From positions 1 to 55,457 of the forward strand of contig RDYN01000050.1 of the NCBI GenBank assembly GCA_004293365.1: a stretch of 55,457 nt of DNA, in the 5' to 3' direction. The position numbers and the translations under genes were made by a program. How positions within the stretch are numbered: the first letter of the stretch is position 1; each line of letters begins with the position of its first letter. Source of the stretch: Oscillatoriales cyanobacterium. GTDB lineage: Bacteria; Cyanobacteriota; Cyanobacteriia; Cyanobacteriales; Microcoleaceae. Under the pieces are notes generated by a model, which was given only the letters and a program-made list of their open reading frames with translations, had not been told where the DNA came from and ran no database searches. Of this stretch, positions 35,484 through 44,671 are shown one piece after another.

Positions 35484-36258
35484 GATTTGAGAACGACTTA
35501 TTTTCTATAGCGATCCTAAATGATTTTAATAACTTTGTAGGGGTAGTGGATGGTGCGTGCCTACCCTCTCTATCGGGCAACCACGGGGGGTTTGCCCCTA
35601 CAAGTAAAGCTTGCTTAAAGTTGCATTATTTTTTGGAACTGGTATTAATAGGAGCGATCGAATTAACCGTCGCCACAGAGAGATATCGCAATTGCCACAG
35701 TTAACCCGTAGAAACCCGGTTTCTTTTAGTAAGCCCTAAAGTTATACTCGACTTACACGACTTGCGGGGCAGTGATGCCAAAAGTCGATCGCTCTTAGTG
35801 CATAAGCGCGATCGGCAGCCACATTTGTCACATTCTGTGGTATAAAATAGTCGGATACGCAACAAAAACCGTCAAGCAATCGTCGCATTGCTGGCAGCAA
35901 CACTCCAAAGCTGAAGAATCGGGTGCATTGTCAAGAGACAATATCAGCTTTGGGCGAATCACAGGCAAAACGCATCAGACAGAATCTTCTGCCTGTAACA
36001 TTTCATGCGGCAATAAATCACTGCCGGGATAAATCTTTCTTTTTTTGCCTGCTGGAGACTTTTATTAGTCGAAAAAGTAATTTGGCAACAGCCATCAACA
36101 GCCTAATTATCTATTAGACATCAACGGAATTGAAGTTTCTCCTGACTCGACAAGAGTTTCAGATACTTTTTCGCAGATGTCTACTGGAAAACATACAAGC
36201 TTTTCCCTTTGGAGAACTTAAGAGCGTGGTAAATTTTCACAGAATACAGCAGTTGCAT
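35484..36258. other. intergenic stretch without a convincing gene
   Basis: It holds a GATTTGA tandem tract (35462-35490), a CACGGGGGGTTTGCCCCTAC repeat with TGGTGCGTGCCTACCC (35540-35601) typical of these genomes, and the palindrome AGAAACCCGGTTTCT (35710-35724). A weak 64-codon open frame at 35923-36117 shows no motif. The histidine kinase frame can be extended upstream to a TTG at 36130, but the ATG at 36259 is the better start. Confidence 0.5.
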
Positions 36259-38226
36259 ATGTCACAAACAAACTTGCTCAAAAAAACACGCAACGAAGTA
36301 GGTTTATCGGTTGGCGCTTGGCAAGATCGGGGCGATATCAATCCAGATTTGGAACCATTGAACCAGCAGGAAAAACCTGTATTGCCGACAAAAAATAACC
36401 CCGAAAATAGCAATATAGGTAAACGAATGTGGGCTTTTATTTCCGCACAACTTGCTTCTGTCGAAACCGAAGCACAACAATCATCCTTCCATGATTTGGC
36501 CGAACAACTATCCTTAAAAATCAACCAAAACTTGTCTCTCAAACTTGGCAGTTTGCCCATACATCAAAAAATTGGTGGGGGGTATTTGCTGGCAATAGGA
36601 ATCGGATTTATTGGCTCGCTGAGCGGACTGGCAATTGCCGACTATCACCAAGAAAAAGGATTAAAAGAATTCAATGACGCTCACATACAAGCACAATTGC
36701 TCGGCAACTTTAAAGATGCAGCGTTGCTGGCACAATTGCAGGGAGCGCAGCTAGATTCTTTTGTGGATAATTCCGCTAAGCTGGAACTGCAAGAACAGCA
36801 GTTTGTCAACAGTATTGTTAAGGCAAAAAACCTGCGCTTGGGCATCGAAAAATTTGCCGACAGCCAACCAGCAAGGCTCGCAGCCAAGCCGGAAGCTCTC
36901 AAAACTTTACTCCAAGATTGCACGGAAAATTTAGAATCCTACGCCGATACTCTCAATTCAACTTTGCAGCAAATCCAGCAATCGCAACTTTCGCCTCGGA
37001 AGATAGAGTCTGCCCGAAAATTGTTGGCGACAGAAAGCGGAGAAGGTGCAAAACAGCTTGAGGGCCACCTTCAGAAATTGAGCAAAATCCTCGATATTGC
37101 CCAGCAGCAAGAGCGCCAAAGCGGTGCAGCGATGCAGGATGCTCAAGGAATCGAAAAGGGCATCATTATGATTAGTATGCTGCTGTCGGTAGGGCTGGCT
37201 GGAATAGTGGCTTGCCGCACCAGTAGGGCGATCGCCAAACCAGTCGTCAGCGTCACTCAGGTGGCTCAACAAGTCGCCGCCGAGTCGAATTTTGATTTGC
37301 GAGCCCCCGTCAGCGGACAAGACGAAATAAGCTCATTAGCTGTATCTCTCAATCACCTGATCGAGCGAGTTTCGGAACATACAAAAGAATTGGCACAAGC
37401 TAAGGAAGATGCTTTAGTGGCTAGCACAGCTAAAAGCCACTTTTTAGCCAATATGAGCCACGAGTTGCGGACGCCTTTAAACGCAATTATCGGCTACAGT
37501 GAACTACTTTTAGAAGATGCCAGAGATTCCGGGTACAAAGATTTTGTTACCGACTTAGACAAGATTCAGAATGCAGGCACGCACCTGCTATCTTTGGTTA
37601 ACGACATCCTCGATTTGTCAAAAATTCAAGCGGGGGGAATGAACCTCGACATCGAAGAGTTTGACATCGAATCCCTGCTCGATCACCTGTCAATTGAGGT
37701 AAAATTGTCGGTACAACAGAATGGCAATGTTTTAGAAATAGAGTGCGACAGTCAAGCTGTCGGCACCATGCACGCAGATTTAGCGAAAGTCCGGAAAGTG
37801 CTGCTGAACCTGCTGAACAATGCTGCTAAATTCACCAAAAATGGGATAGTAAAAGTCAGCGTCAGCCGTGTTGAGGGAACCGGAGAATCTAATGCAGCGC
37901 ACCTGTCGGGTGTGGAAAACTTAATGGTTGTGGGGGAGGGGAAATCGAGTTTGATTGCTTCTCCAGTTGCTAATGTTGCAGCATCGGATTGGATTTGCTT
38001 ATCTGTTAAAGATACCGGCATTGGAATGTCTGCCCAACAACAGCAAAAATTGTTTGAAGCCTTCGCGCAAGCTGATTCTTCGGCGGCGCGCCAGTATGGC
38101 GGCACTGGATTGGGGCTGACAATTAGCCGCCACTACTGTCACATGATGGGCGGCGAAATTTTGGTGGAAAGCGAGGAGGGCAAAGGGTCTATTTTCACTG
38201 TACGCATACCAGCAGGAAATAGTTAG
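36259..38226 (+). CDS. membrane histidine kinase (sensor-HAMP-HisKA-HATPase)
   Basis: Kinase of 655 residues from ATG 36259 (MSQTNLLKK). About 105 cytoplasmic residues lead to a first membrane segment ([20 protein letters not shown]). A helical extracytoplasmic domain of about 170 residues rich in Q, L and E follows, resembling four-helix-bundle sensors, and then a second membrane segment ([18 protein letters not shown]). After a HAMP domain come the H-box [31 protein letters not shown] and [10 protein letters not shown]. It lacks a receiver, so an external response regulator must exist. An insertion of about 25 residues sits inside the ATPase domain before the G1 box. The stimulus is unknown. 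Confidence 0.92.
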   Translation: MSQTNLLKKTRNEVGLSVGAWQDRGDINPDLEPLNQQEKPVLPTKNNPENSNIGKRMWAFISAQLASVETEAQQSSFHDLAEQLSLKINQNLSLKLGSLPIHQKIGGGYLLAIGIGFIGSLSGLAIADYHQEKGLKEFNDAHIQAQLLGNFKDAALLAQLQGAQLDSFVDNSAKLELQEQQFVNSIVKAKNLRLGIEKFADSQPARLAAKPEALKTLLQDCTENLESYADTLNSTLQQIQQSQLSPRKIESARKLLATESGEGAKQLEGHLQKLSKILDIAQQQERQSGAAMQDAQGIEKGIIMISMLLSVGLAGIVACRTSRAIAKPVVSVTQVAQQVAAESNFDLRAPVSGQDEISSLAVSLNHLIERVSEHTKELAQAKEDALVASTAKSHFLANMSHELRTPLNAIIGYSELLLEDARDSGYKDFVTDLDKIQNAGTHLLSLVNDILDLSKIQAGGMNLDIEEFDIESLLDHLSIEVKLSVQQNGNVLEIECDSQAVGTMHADLAKVRKVLLNLLNNAAKFTKNGIVKVSVSRVEGTGESNAAHLSGVENLMVVGEGKSSLIASPVANVAASDWICLSVKDTGIGMSAQQQQKLFEAFAQADSSAARQYGGTGLGLTISRHYCHMMGGEILVESEEGKGSIFTVRIPAGNS

Positions 38227-38313
38227 TTAACACAGGGGTAGGGTGCGAAGCGAAAAACAGGAAAAAATCAAGCTCTTGGGCACTCTACCAGTTGAATTGA
38301 CTGGTGTATTGAA

Positions 38314-38432
38314 TGTAGCTTTTCTCAGCGTGGTGAGGTATGGCTGCCATCGAGTTTCGTGAGTTTCTCGCCAGTTGTCTTACCTTTTTGTCAATTGCCA
38401 ATCTGTACCTGACTCACTTGAGAATTGCTATA
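38314..38432. mobile_element. short inverted-repeat element, copy 5 (diverged)
   Basis: The ends TGTAGCTTTTCTCAGCG and TGAGAATTGCTATA keep the TGAGGTA inner motif (38334-38340), but the repeats have diverged and the interior is unique sequence. It follows the kinase gene by about 90 bp. Confidence 0.55.
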
Positions 38433-38450
38433 AAAATTCTGAAAACTCGA

Positions 38451-39305
38451 TCACAGGTCAAATATTGAAGTGAGTTTTGTGTCAACAAATTTCATGTCAC
38501 CAGTAGTGCCTCCAGCAAAATGCAGAAAATAGTTGTTGAAAAATGCTGTTGTTACACATTTAGAAATTAGTGAAGCCTTAGGATTTAAACCAATTTTTTG
38601 TAATCCCTTTTGTACGATGTTATCTCTCGAACTTAGAAACGGGTACAGAAATTGCTGGATTAACGGCCAAGGCATATTGAACTTTGGAGAAATCCAGCAC
38701 TCAATATGCTTCATCAATATCTCATAGCTCAAGGGGCGCATTTCATAGTTCCATTCTCCTGAACCTTTGTCTTCATAGGAGTGATAAACATACTCCAGCA
38801 ATTCTCGATGATAACGAGGAGAAAGCACCATAACTCCGGCTTGTACAACGGATTCAAATTCTGCATCTATCCCAAAACTTTTGTAAAAAGCTGTAGGAGA
38901 AAGGTTGTCTATGTATTCGATACCATTCTTAGACCAAAAATCATAAATTCTTTTCAGGCAAATCTCGTGATCTGCTCTACTAGGAGTTGCATAATCATCT
39001 ACTGCCCCAATCTTCTCCAGTGGAACTCCTTCGGTAATATCGGGACTATTTGGGTTAATCAATACATCAGCATCGACCCAAACAACTCGATCGTATTTTT
39101 GAAGACTGGGTTGTGACAAAATTAGGCACTTTTGCCATGATGGATTTCTGGACTGAGCCTTGGATGAATTATCTAACGGTTGTGTAAAAACAACCAATTC
39201 AAATTGATACTTTTCAGCATAGTGCAGCCAGAGAGACCTACAATATTTATCGAACATGAGTTCATAGTTCTTGCCTATCGCTAGCGTAACAAGTGCCTTT
39301 GCCAC
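38451..39305 (-). CDS. glycosyltransferase-like protein with DxD motif
   Basis: Protein of 284 residues with the fold pattern of GT-A transferases of the GT8/GT34 type. RVVWVDADVLINP carries the D78-x-D80 motif that would bind Mn2+ and the nucleotide sugar. The start, VTLAIGKNYELMFDKYCRSL, and the stretch QAGVMVLSPRYHRELLEYVY fit the same group. HFAGGT near the end supplies a conserved His. No membrane anchor is visible. The gene is single. The acceptor is unknown; cell-surface or glycan synthesis is likely but unproven. Confidence 0.7.
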   Translation of the reverse strand: MAKALVTLAIGKNYELMFDKYCRSLWLHYAEKYQFELVVFTQPLDNSSKAQSRNPSWQKCLILSQPSLQKYDRVVWVDADVLINPNSPDITEGVPLEKIGAVDDYATPSRADHEICLKRIYDFWSKNGIEYIDNLSPTAFYKSFGIDAEFESVVQAGVMVLSPRYHRELLEYVYHSYEDKGSGEWNYEMRPLSYEILMKHIECWISPKFNMPWPLIQQFLYPFLSSRDNIVQKGLQKIGLNPKASLISKCVTTAFFNNYFLHFAGGTTGDMKFVDTKLTSIFDL

Positions 39306-39875
39306 TCTATACTCTCCTTAGTTTATTCATTGAAGATTTACCTCTAAAGCCTTAACGCGGAAATCTCCCACAAACACCTGATTCAACCCCAAAATGCCGC
39401 ATATGGTTTGTCCTGTCAAGTTATACTATAAAAAATTATAGAAATTTTTCAGTATCGGGGATTAGTAGTGTATAATCCAATACGCTTATGTTGGGGGTTG
39501 TCCGAAGAGAAAAACGCTATACACAAACGGGATACGTTCGCCTTTATGCGTTCGGTAAAGGGTAGGAAAGCGATCGAGCGTGTCTATTTTTTACCATAAA
39601 GAATTGGTTGAAAGCCCCAGCCCCGATCGCCCTTGAGAAATTAAAAGAAGACTATTGATTAGTCCAATCCTCGGACTTCCAGGTAGAGGTCGCTATCACA
39701 GGTCAACCCTTCTCGCTGGCGAGCGGGCAAGCTGTCAACTGTCAACTGTCAACTGTTTGCTGTCAACTGAAAAGGTGATATTTAACACCAGTGCAGTAGA
39801 TTCTCAATTCCCCACCGATCGCGAATGGTGCGATCGATAGCTACTACATCACAAGGCAGCCAACACTGACTGAGA
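39306..39875. other. intergenic stretch without a gene
   Basis: It contains a CTATAA/TTATAG hairpin (39425-39440), a GTCAACTGTCAACTGTC tandem (39734-39764) and several CGATCG sites. Short open frames here have no coding character. Confidence 0.4.
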
Positions 39876-40004
39876 GATTGCTAGGGAGCATCTCAGTTTG
39901 GCAATAACCATTTTTTAAAGAGCGGACTCTACTGACGTACTACGAACCTTTTTTGAGATCCCGACAGCACTGTAAATGCAAAACTGAGATGCTCCCGATT
40001 GCTA
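39876..40004. mobile_element. 113-bp MITE with perfect 16-bp inverted repeats and 8-bp target duplication
   Basis: The element runs 39884-39996. Its ends GGGAGCATCTCAGTTT and AAACTGAGATGCTCCC are perfect inverted repeats. GATTGCTA occurs directly on both sides (39876-39883 and 39997-40004). The interior has no coding capacity and includes a stub of the CTACGAAC palindromic repeat. Perfect ends and duplication point to a recent insertion mobilised by a transposase elsewhere in the genome; the 8-bp duplication fits IS4- or IS256-like groups, among others. Confidence 0.88.
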
Positions 40005-40100
40005 CCCGCTGAGGTGGTTGCGAGCTTTGGGTTTACAAGTCGAAATTCTGGTACCTTGGGACTTGGGAGATAAAATGGCTGTAGAAATCCAAAATACTGG
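40005..40100 (+). pseudogene. possible C-terminal remnant of a WYL-type regulator
   Basis: Directly after the MITE the frame reads RWLRALGLQVEILVPWDLG and then AVEIQNTGNLYR before a stop at about 40098. The pattern of a Gly-x-x-V-E-(I/V)-L-x-P-x-x-L tail ending in LY(R) recalls the end of WYL-domain regulators. Upstream of the MITE the matching frame is broken by a stop, so the gene was already decayed. Confidence 0.3.
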
Positions 40101-40337
40101 GAACTTATACCGATAGTCTTTTGCCCGATAATTATTAAAGCTATTGTGGAAAACTTGCCTATTTCTGTGGAAAACCCCCTTTTTCCTGTGGAAAACTACA
40201 ACTAAACGAAGTGCGATTGCTCTCACCAGATTGATAGCATTTAAAAAATTGGAGGAATTGCGATCGCCTTTGATCGCCTTCCTGCTTCATCCCTCAACCT
40301 GCTTTTTGCTGGAAATACAGCCTAAATTTTTCTTGCT

Positions 40338-41288
40338 TCATCCTTCCCTCTTCATTCTTCCTTCTTCCCTCTCTTGCGCCTCGTAGCTAATTTGGTCGGA
40401 ATGGTAAGCCGGCGGTTCAACGTGAATTAAGATGCGTACAGGGCTGAAACGTTCTTCCAAACGGGCTTCAACTTCTTCTGTAATCCGGTGAGCAGTTTCT
40501 ACATCGACAGCATCGACAATCATGTGCATATCAATAAACACTTGACGCCCGATCAGCCCGCGAGAGGCGATCGAGTGACAATTAACAACTCCGGGCACAT
40601 CCATGGCAATTGCTTGGATGACTTCCGGCGCGATCGCCATTTCATCCACCAACCAAGGCAAATTTTCCTTTAAAACTTTCCAACCGCTGCGAAATACCAA
40701 AAGAGCGACAGGAAAAGACAAAAACACGTCCACCGATTGCAGTTGAGGTATGTTTAAAACCTGGCCTTGCCAAACACCGATCAACCCGCCAATGACCATA
40801 ATTGTCACCCAAACATCGCTCATCGTGTGCTGGGCGTCAGCCACCAAAATCGCGCTACCGAGACGTTTGCCAACTCTGCGCTCGTAAAAAGTGACAAAAA
40901 TATTAATCCCCAGTACCAGCAGCAAAATCCACAATTCATTTGGGGATATTTTGACAGCTTTACCGCCGTGTAGCAGCCTTTCGACAGCACCGCTGAGAAT
41001 TTCAAAACAGGCAATTCCCAGAAAAACAGCAATTCCCAGAGCTCCGAGAGCGTCAAATTTCTGGTGTCCGTAGGGATGATCGCGATCGGGCTGCGGATTG
41101 GCATAATGATTAGTTACCAATCCTAAAATATTATTAGCACTGTCCGTGACGCTGTGCAAGGCATCTGCGAGCAAACTCAGGGAACCAGTCAGCCATCCCA
41201 CGGCTGCTTTAATTGCCATCACTAACAAGTTTAGCAATAAGGTAATGATTAAAACGTTGCGGACTTCGGAACGGTTATCGGCAACCAT
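40338..41288 (-). CDS. cation diffusion facilitator family transporter
   Basis: Membrane protein of 316 residues with six membrane segments and a C-terminal cytoplasmic domain. It exports divalent metals (Zn, Fe, Co, Mn or Cd) against protons. Helices 2 and 5 carry the metal site: LLADALHSVTDSANN and LVADAQHTMSDVWV, each with the D-x-x-H-x-x-x-D spacing. The C-terminal domain includes IDMHMIVDAVDVETAHRIT. I chose the ATG at 41288 because AGGAG lies 6 bases before it; an ATG at 41312 precedes the ribosome site and is less likely. The metal specificity is not readable. Confidence 0.92.
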   Translation of the reverse strand: MVADNRSEVRNVLIITLLLNLLVMAIKAAVGWLTGSLSLLADALHSVTDSANNILGLVTNHYANPQPDRDHPYGHQKFDALGALGIAVFLGIACFEILSGAVERLLHGGKAVKISPNELWILLLVLGINIFVTFYERRVGKRLGSAILVADAQHTMSDVWVTIMVIGGLIGVWQGQVLNIPQLQSVDVFLSFPVALLVFRSGWKVLKENLPWLVDEMAIAPEVIQAIAMDVPGVVNCHSIASRGLIGRQVFIDMHMIVDAVDVETAHRITEEVEARLEERFSPVRILIHVEPPAYHSDQISYEAQEREEGRMKREG

Positions 41289-41529
41289 AGAATCTCCTCT
41301 ATCAGCCATCAAGTTTTCTGGCTTCTAGTTTAAAGCGTATCAAGTCACCAAAGGTTCAAAGTATTGCAGAATCTAGCTTGCAACTAGATTTATATTCATT
41401 AATTTAGCCGAGCTTCTTGAGAGAAGTTTCAATTAATAGCATTCTCGCAGTCCAATTGAGCTGGAATGTACTTCTTTTGGGTTACTATATTTTTTAGCAT
41501 TAACGATTGTATATTAAATTTCATTGCTT

Positions 41530-41877
41530 ATGTCTCTTTCTCCGCTGACACTGAATTTAGTTGAAGGTTCTGTCTCGTTTAGCTTTTCCCCGGAAGCCGC
41601 GCGGGATTTGCAAAGTGCGATCGCCACTTTGATGGACAGCTTGAAAGCCGTAGCAGCCAAAACCGCTGGCGGTAAAGCTTCTCCTCAAAAGCCGATGGAA
41701 TATCGGTATGCAGGGGACGTATTTTTGGAGGTTTTCTGCAACCCCAATATTTGGGCGACGCCTTTTGCTGCGAAAGTGCTGATTACGGTTAGGGACGATC
41801 GCCTGCGCGTCACCACCGAAGCCGAACTGAGCCGCCTGCGCGACGATCTCGCTCAGTATATCGAACAAGTCGGTTGA
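41530..41877 (+). CDS. conserved small protein, function unknown
   Basis: Protein of 115 residues from the ATG at 41530. It is predicted soluble with beta strands at the start (LTLNLVEGSVSFSFSPEAA), a helical segment (ARDLQSAIATLMDSLKAVAA) and a second beta part (YAGDVFLEVFCNPNIWATPF). It ends in a helix. I do not recognise a named family, but composition and codon use are those of a resident gene. A hairpin overlaps the stop codon. No partner gene is adjacent. Confidence 0.65.
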   Translation: MSLSPLTLNLVEGSVSFSFSPEAARDLQSAIATLMDSLKAVAAKTAGGKASPQKPMEYRYAGDVFLEVFCNPNIWATPFAAKVLITVRDDRLRVTTEAELSRLRDDLAQYIEQVG

Positions 41878-41890
41878 GATGCTCAACCTG
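41871..41890 (+). terminator. hairpin overlapping the stop codon
   Basis: GGTTGAG and CTCAACC form a stem of 7 bp around a short loop. The TGA of the preceding gene is inside it. No T run follows, so it may act as an RNA 3' end rather than a full terminator. Confidence 0.4.
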
Positions 41891-41998
41891 AAACCCGTCG
41901 GTTGATTGAGGTTGAATTGTTAATGAATTAGCGAGTTTTGTCACAGCTTAGTAGGGTGCGTTAGTTATACGCACATTACTACTAAAAAAATACAGTAA

Positions 41999-42066
41999 AT
42001 TTGGTTCGTAGTAAGGACTTTAGTCCTCTGATTTTAATGCGGACTGAAGTCCTCACTACGAACCTA
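41999..42066. repeat. dispersed palindromic repeat
   Basis: GGTTCGTAGTAAGGACTTTA and its inverse TGAAGTCCTCACTACGAACC flank a short centre, forming a long imperfect hairpin. It is the best single copy of the family seen at 5200, 25200 and 27640. Confidence 0.8.
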
Positions 42067-42110
42067 TTTTGATGGCTGATACTTAACTTAAAATTCTATA
42101 AATATCAAAT

Positions 42111-42968
42111 CTACTGACGTACCCTACGACTTTTTTCCAACGGATAGCTATCAGCAGGCGAAGCCGACCATTCCCACATTGAACCTGCATAATTTTTAGC
42201 ATCAAATCCTAAACTTGTCAAGACAGAAGTCAACCACGCAGACCTAATTCCGCCACTACAATAAGTTACAATTTGAGCAGACAGCGAAACACCTTTCTGC
42301 TGCAAAAATTCGACAATTTCCTCGCGAGCCAGCAGTTGTCCTTGCTTGTCCATTAACTGTTTGTAGTAAAGGTGAATCGCACCGGGAATGTGGCCGCCCC
42401 GCTTTTCTCCGTAAGGCGTTTTACCTGCATATTCTCGGGATTCTCTGGCGTCAATTATTGCTAAATTAGGATTACCTAAAATAGCTTTTAAATCATCCTG
42501 CTGAATTTCCCAAGTCGAGCGGCTAGATACTACAAAATCTCCCGGTGGCGGTGGATGATTTGCACATTTTACTTGAGAAATTCCCGCTTTGACTAAAGCT
42601 CGATATCCTCCATCTACAAAAACAGCTTTTTCGTGTCCCAAAGTCCGCAGCATCCAAACAATTCGCCCGTCTTCGCCCCATCCTTTCACGGAATCGGCAA
42701 TGACGATTACAGGTTGGTCTTGACAAATTCCCAGTGCTTGCAGCTTTTCTGTTAAGATTGTATCATCTTCGATAATTTGGCCTTTGTGCGGAAAGTGCGA
42801 TCGTGAAAATTGCTGCCAAGTTACGGGAATAGCTGGCGGGAGACGGCAAAACCATTTTAAAATCGGTGCCCGAGCATCAAGCAAGGTAGCTCCTCCTGAG
42901 AGCAATTCCTTCGCTAAATCTGCACTTACTATCCAATTGTCTGCTAAATTACACAGTAAATTAGACAT
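42111..42968 (-). CDS. two-domain sulfurtransferase (thiosulfate / 3-mercaptopyruvate type)
   Basis: Protein of 285 residues with tandem rhodanese domains. The first (about 10-125) is inactive-looking, without a loop cysteine; the second (about 155-275) has the active loop VTYCSGGIRSAW, whose Cys would hold the persulfide. Conserved blocks NLAIIDARESREYAG and GHIPGAIHLYY support the family. CSGGIRS is closer to the thiosulfate sulfurtransferase loop than to the CGSGVTA of mercaptopyruvate enzymes. The gene begins 3 bases after the pilin-like gene stop and is probably co-transcribed. Confidence 0.9.
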   Translation of the reverse strand: MSNLLCNLADNWIVSADLAKELLSGGATLLDARAPILKWFCRLPPAIPVTWQQFSRSHFPHKGQIIEDDTILTEKLQALGICQDQPVIVIADSVKGWGEDGRIVWMLRTLGHEKAVFVDGGYRALVKAGISQVKCANHPPPPGDFVVSSRSTWEIQQDDLKAILGNPNLAIIDARESREYAGKTPYGEKRGGHIPGAIHLYYKQLMDKQGQLLAREEIVEFLQQKGVSLSAQIVTYCSGGIRSAWLTSVLTSLGFDAKNYAGSMWEWSASPADSYPLEKSRRVRQ

Positions 42969-42971
42969 AAT

Positions 42972-43436
42972 TTATTGAGCAACTTTTGCTGTATTAGCAC
43001 CGCAAGATATAACCCCTTTAGTATCCATTGTTGGCTTAGCTGGTTTAATCTTGCCAGAAGCAACATTTAGACACAAGATTGTTTGGGTCTTATTTCCTAT
43101 CAAAAAGACTCCACCCACAAAACTTTTGAGATTAGCTTGATTCGACACTGCATAATTAAATACAGCTTTGTTTGCTGTATCAATTGAATATTTGTAATTA
43201 GCTGCGTCAGATTTAATGCCTAGAGCTAGATTAGAAACAGAACTTGTAAAACCCGTATTGTTGCGATAGTAGTCTTGCTGAGCTTTATTCATTTCTACCA
43301 CATATTGTTTAGCTGCTGATTCCTGAGTTTTAAGGGTTGGCGACAACTGAGGATGAGCCGCTGTAGGAAACAAAACTGGTAGAATTAGAGTTGCGAGCGC
43401 AAATTTTATCTGCTGGTTGCGAGAGCTATAAGTCAT
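42972..43436 (-). CDS. GspH/pilin-like exported protein
   Basis: Protein of 154 residues from the ATG at 43436. It has a hydrophobic N-terminal stretch (KFALATLILPVLFP) followed by AAHPQ, which reads as an ordinary signal peptide rather than a prepilin leader with GFTLIE. The mature part matches the C-terminal domain of cyanobacterial type IV pilin-like proteins: YVVEMNKAQQDYYRNN, LALGIKSDAANYKYSID and a Cys near the end of the domain. It may be a soluble pilin relative. The longer frame upstream (to 43481) reads through a hairpin repeat and is unlikely to be translated. It is the first gene of a pair with the sulfurtransferase. Confidence 0.75.
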   Translation of the reverse strand: MTYSSRNQQIKFALATLILPVLFPTAAHPQLSPTLKTQESAAKQYVVEMNKAQQDYYRNNTGFTSSVSNLALGIKSDAANYKYSIDTANKAVFNYAVSNQANLKSFVGGVFLIGNKTQTILCLNVASGKIKPAKPTMDTKGVISCGANTAKVAQ

Positions 43437-43474
43437 GTTTTTACCAGTGCTTAAAACTTGAATAGCGGTAGGAC

Positions 43475-43506
43475 ACCGCACAGCCTTGTTCTTACAGGCG
43501 TGCGGT
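43475..43506. repeat. ACCGCAC/GTGCGGT hairpin upstream of the pilin-like gene
   Basis: ACCGCAC and GTGCGGT, with inner CCT/AGG pairs, form a strong hairpin. Its layout recalls the end hairpins of IS200/IS605-type elements. It may be a solitary remnant and lies in the leader of the pilin-like gene. Confidence 0.5.
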
Positions 43507-43609
43507 TTTACCTACATATTTCACGTGAAATTCATCGCTCGACCTACTTAGCCAGAGCGGTATTCTTCGCAGAAATGACTGATGAAATAAGCGGTGGAGT
43601 AACATACAA

Positions 43610-44671
43610 TTAAACTAATTGTTTTGCTTGAAACTGTTTCAACTCTCCCGGAGCAACCGTGCCGTATTCTGTGATGATTCCCGAGATTAAAGCCGCCGGA
43701 GTTACGTCAAAAGCTGGATTGTAAAATTCTACTCCTTCAGGACAAATTCGGGTAGTTCCAACTTGATACATTTCAACTGAATCGCGTTCTTCTATGGGGA
43801 TTTGGCTGCCGTCGGAAAGTTCAAAATCAATTGTTGACAGAGGGGCGGCAACAAAGAAGGGAACGTTGTGAGCTTTGGCAACAATTGCTAAACTGTAAGT
43901 GCCAATTTTATTGGCGGCATCGCCGTTAGCAGCGATTCTGTCTGCACCGACAACTACTGCGTGAATCATGCCGAGTTTCATGCAGTGGGCGGCCATATTG
44001 TCGGCGATTAATGTGACGGGAATTCCTTCTTGCACGCATTCCCAAGTGGTGAGTTTTGCACCTTGGAGGCGGGGCCGAGTTTCGTCTGCAAAAACTCTGC
44101 CGAGTCGGCCTTCTCGCCAAGCAGAACGAAATACGCCTAATGCCGTACCGTAGCCTGCTGTTGCTAAGGCGCCGGCATTGCAGTGAGTTAGTAAGTTCAA
44201 TTTTTCGGGTGTTGCGGGCAGAACTTCTAAACCTTTGTCGCCGATATCTTTACAAGTTTGTACGTCTTCTGCTTGAATGGTTTTAGCCATTTCTAACAAG
44301 GTTTTTTGGACTTGTTCGACGGAACCGCTAGTTTGATTTGCTGTTTTGAGCATTCGGGATATTGCCCAAAATAAATTAACGGCTGTGGGACGAGTCGATC
44401 GCAATAATTCACCAACTTGTTCTAGTTTAGCCAAAAATTCGGTGCGATCGCCCGTTTCGATTTCTCGCGCCCCCAAATACATCCCGTAAGCTGCTGCTAC
44501 CCCAATTGCCGGAGCACCTCGGACGATCATAGTTTTAATCGCCTCAGCCATATCTTGAGAGCTGGTAATTTCGACTGTAGCGTATTCTTTCGGCAGTCGG
44601 TTTTGCTCAATTAGCAGCACTCGGTCTTCGAGCCAGGTGACGGGGGAAACTGGGGAGTTTTGAGCAGTCAT
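43610..44671 (-). CDS. mtnA: S-methyl-5-thioribose-1-phosphate isomerase
   Basis: Enzyme of 353 residues of the methionine salvage pathway. It isomerises methylthioribose-1-phosphate to methylthioribulose-1-phosphate. The signatures [36 protein letters not shown] (catalytic Cys), [13 protein letters not shown] and [20 protein letters not shown] (catalytic Asp) are intact. I chose the ATG at 44671 ([13 protein letters not shown]); an upstream in-frame start at 44791 would add 40 residues not expected in the family. It recycles the by-product of AdoMet use; metK is elsewhere in the window. Confidence 0.96.
   Translation of the reverse strand: MTAQNSPVSPVTWLEDRVLLIEQNRLPKEYATVEITSSQDMAEAIKTMIVRGAPAIGVAAAYGMYLGAREIETGDRTEFLAKLEQVGELLRSTRPTAVNLFWAISRMLKTANQTSGSVEQVQKTLLEMAKTIQAEDVQTCKDIGDKGLEVLPATPEKLNLLTHCNAGALATAGYGTALGVFRSAWREGRLGRVFADETRPRLQGAKLTTWECVQEGIPVTLIADNMAAHCMKLGMIHAVVVGADRIAANGDAANKIGTYSLAIVAKAHNVPFFVAAPLSTIDFELSDGSQIPIEERDSVEMYQVGTTRICPEGVEFYNPAFDVTPAALISGIITEYGTVAPGELKQFQAKQLV

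Noticed and set aside
43437..43481. Longer N-terminus of the pilin-like protein
   Set aside because: It reads through a hairpin repeat and places the hydrophobic segment too far from the N-terminus.
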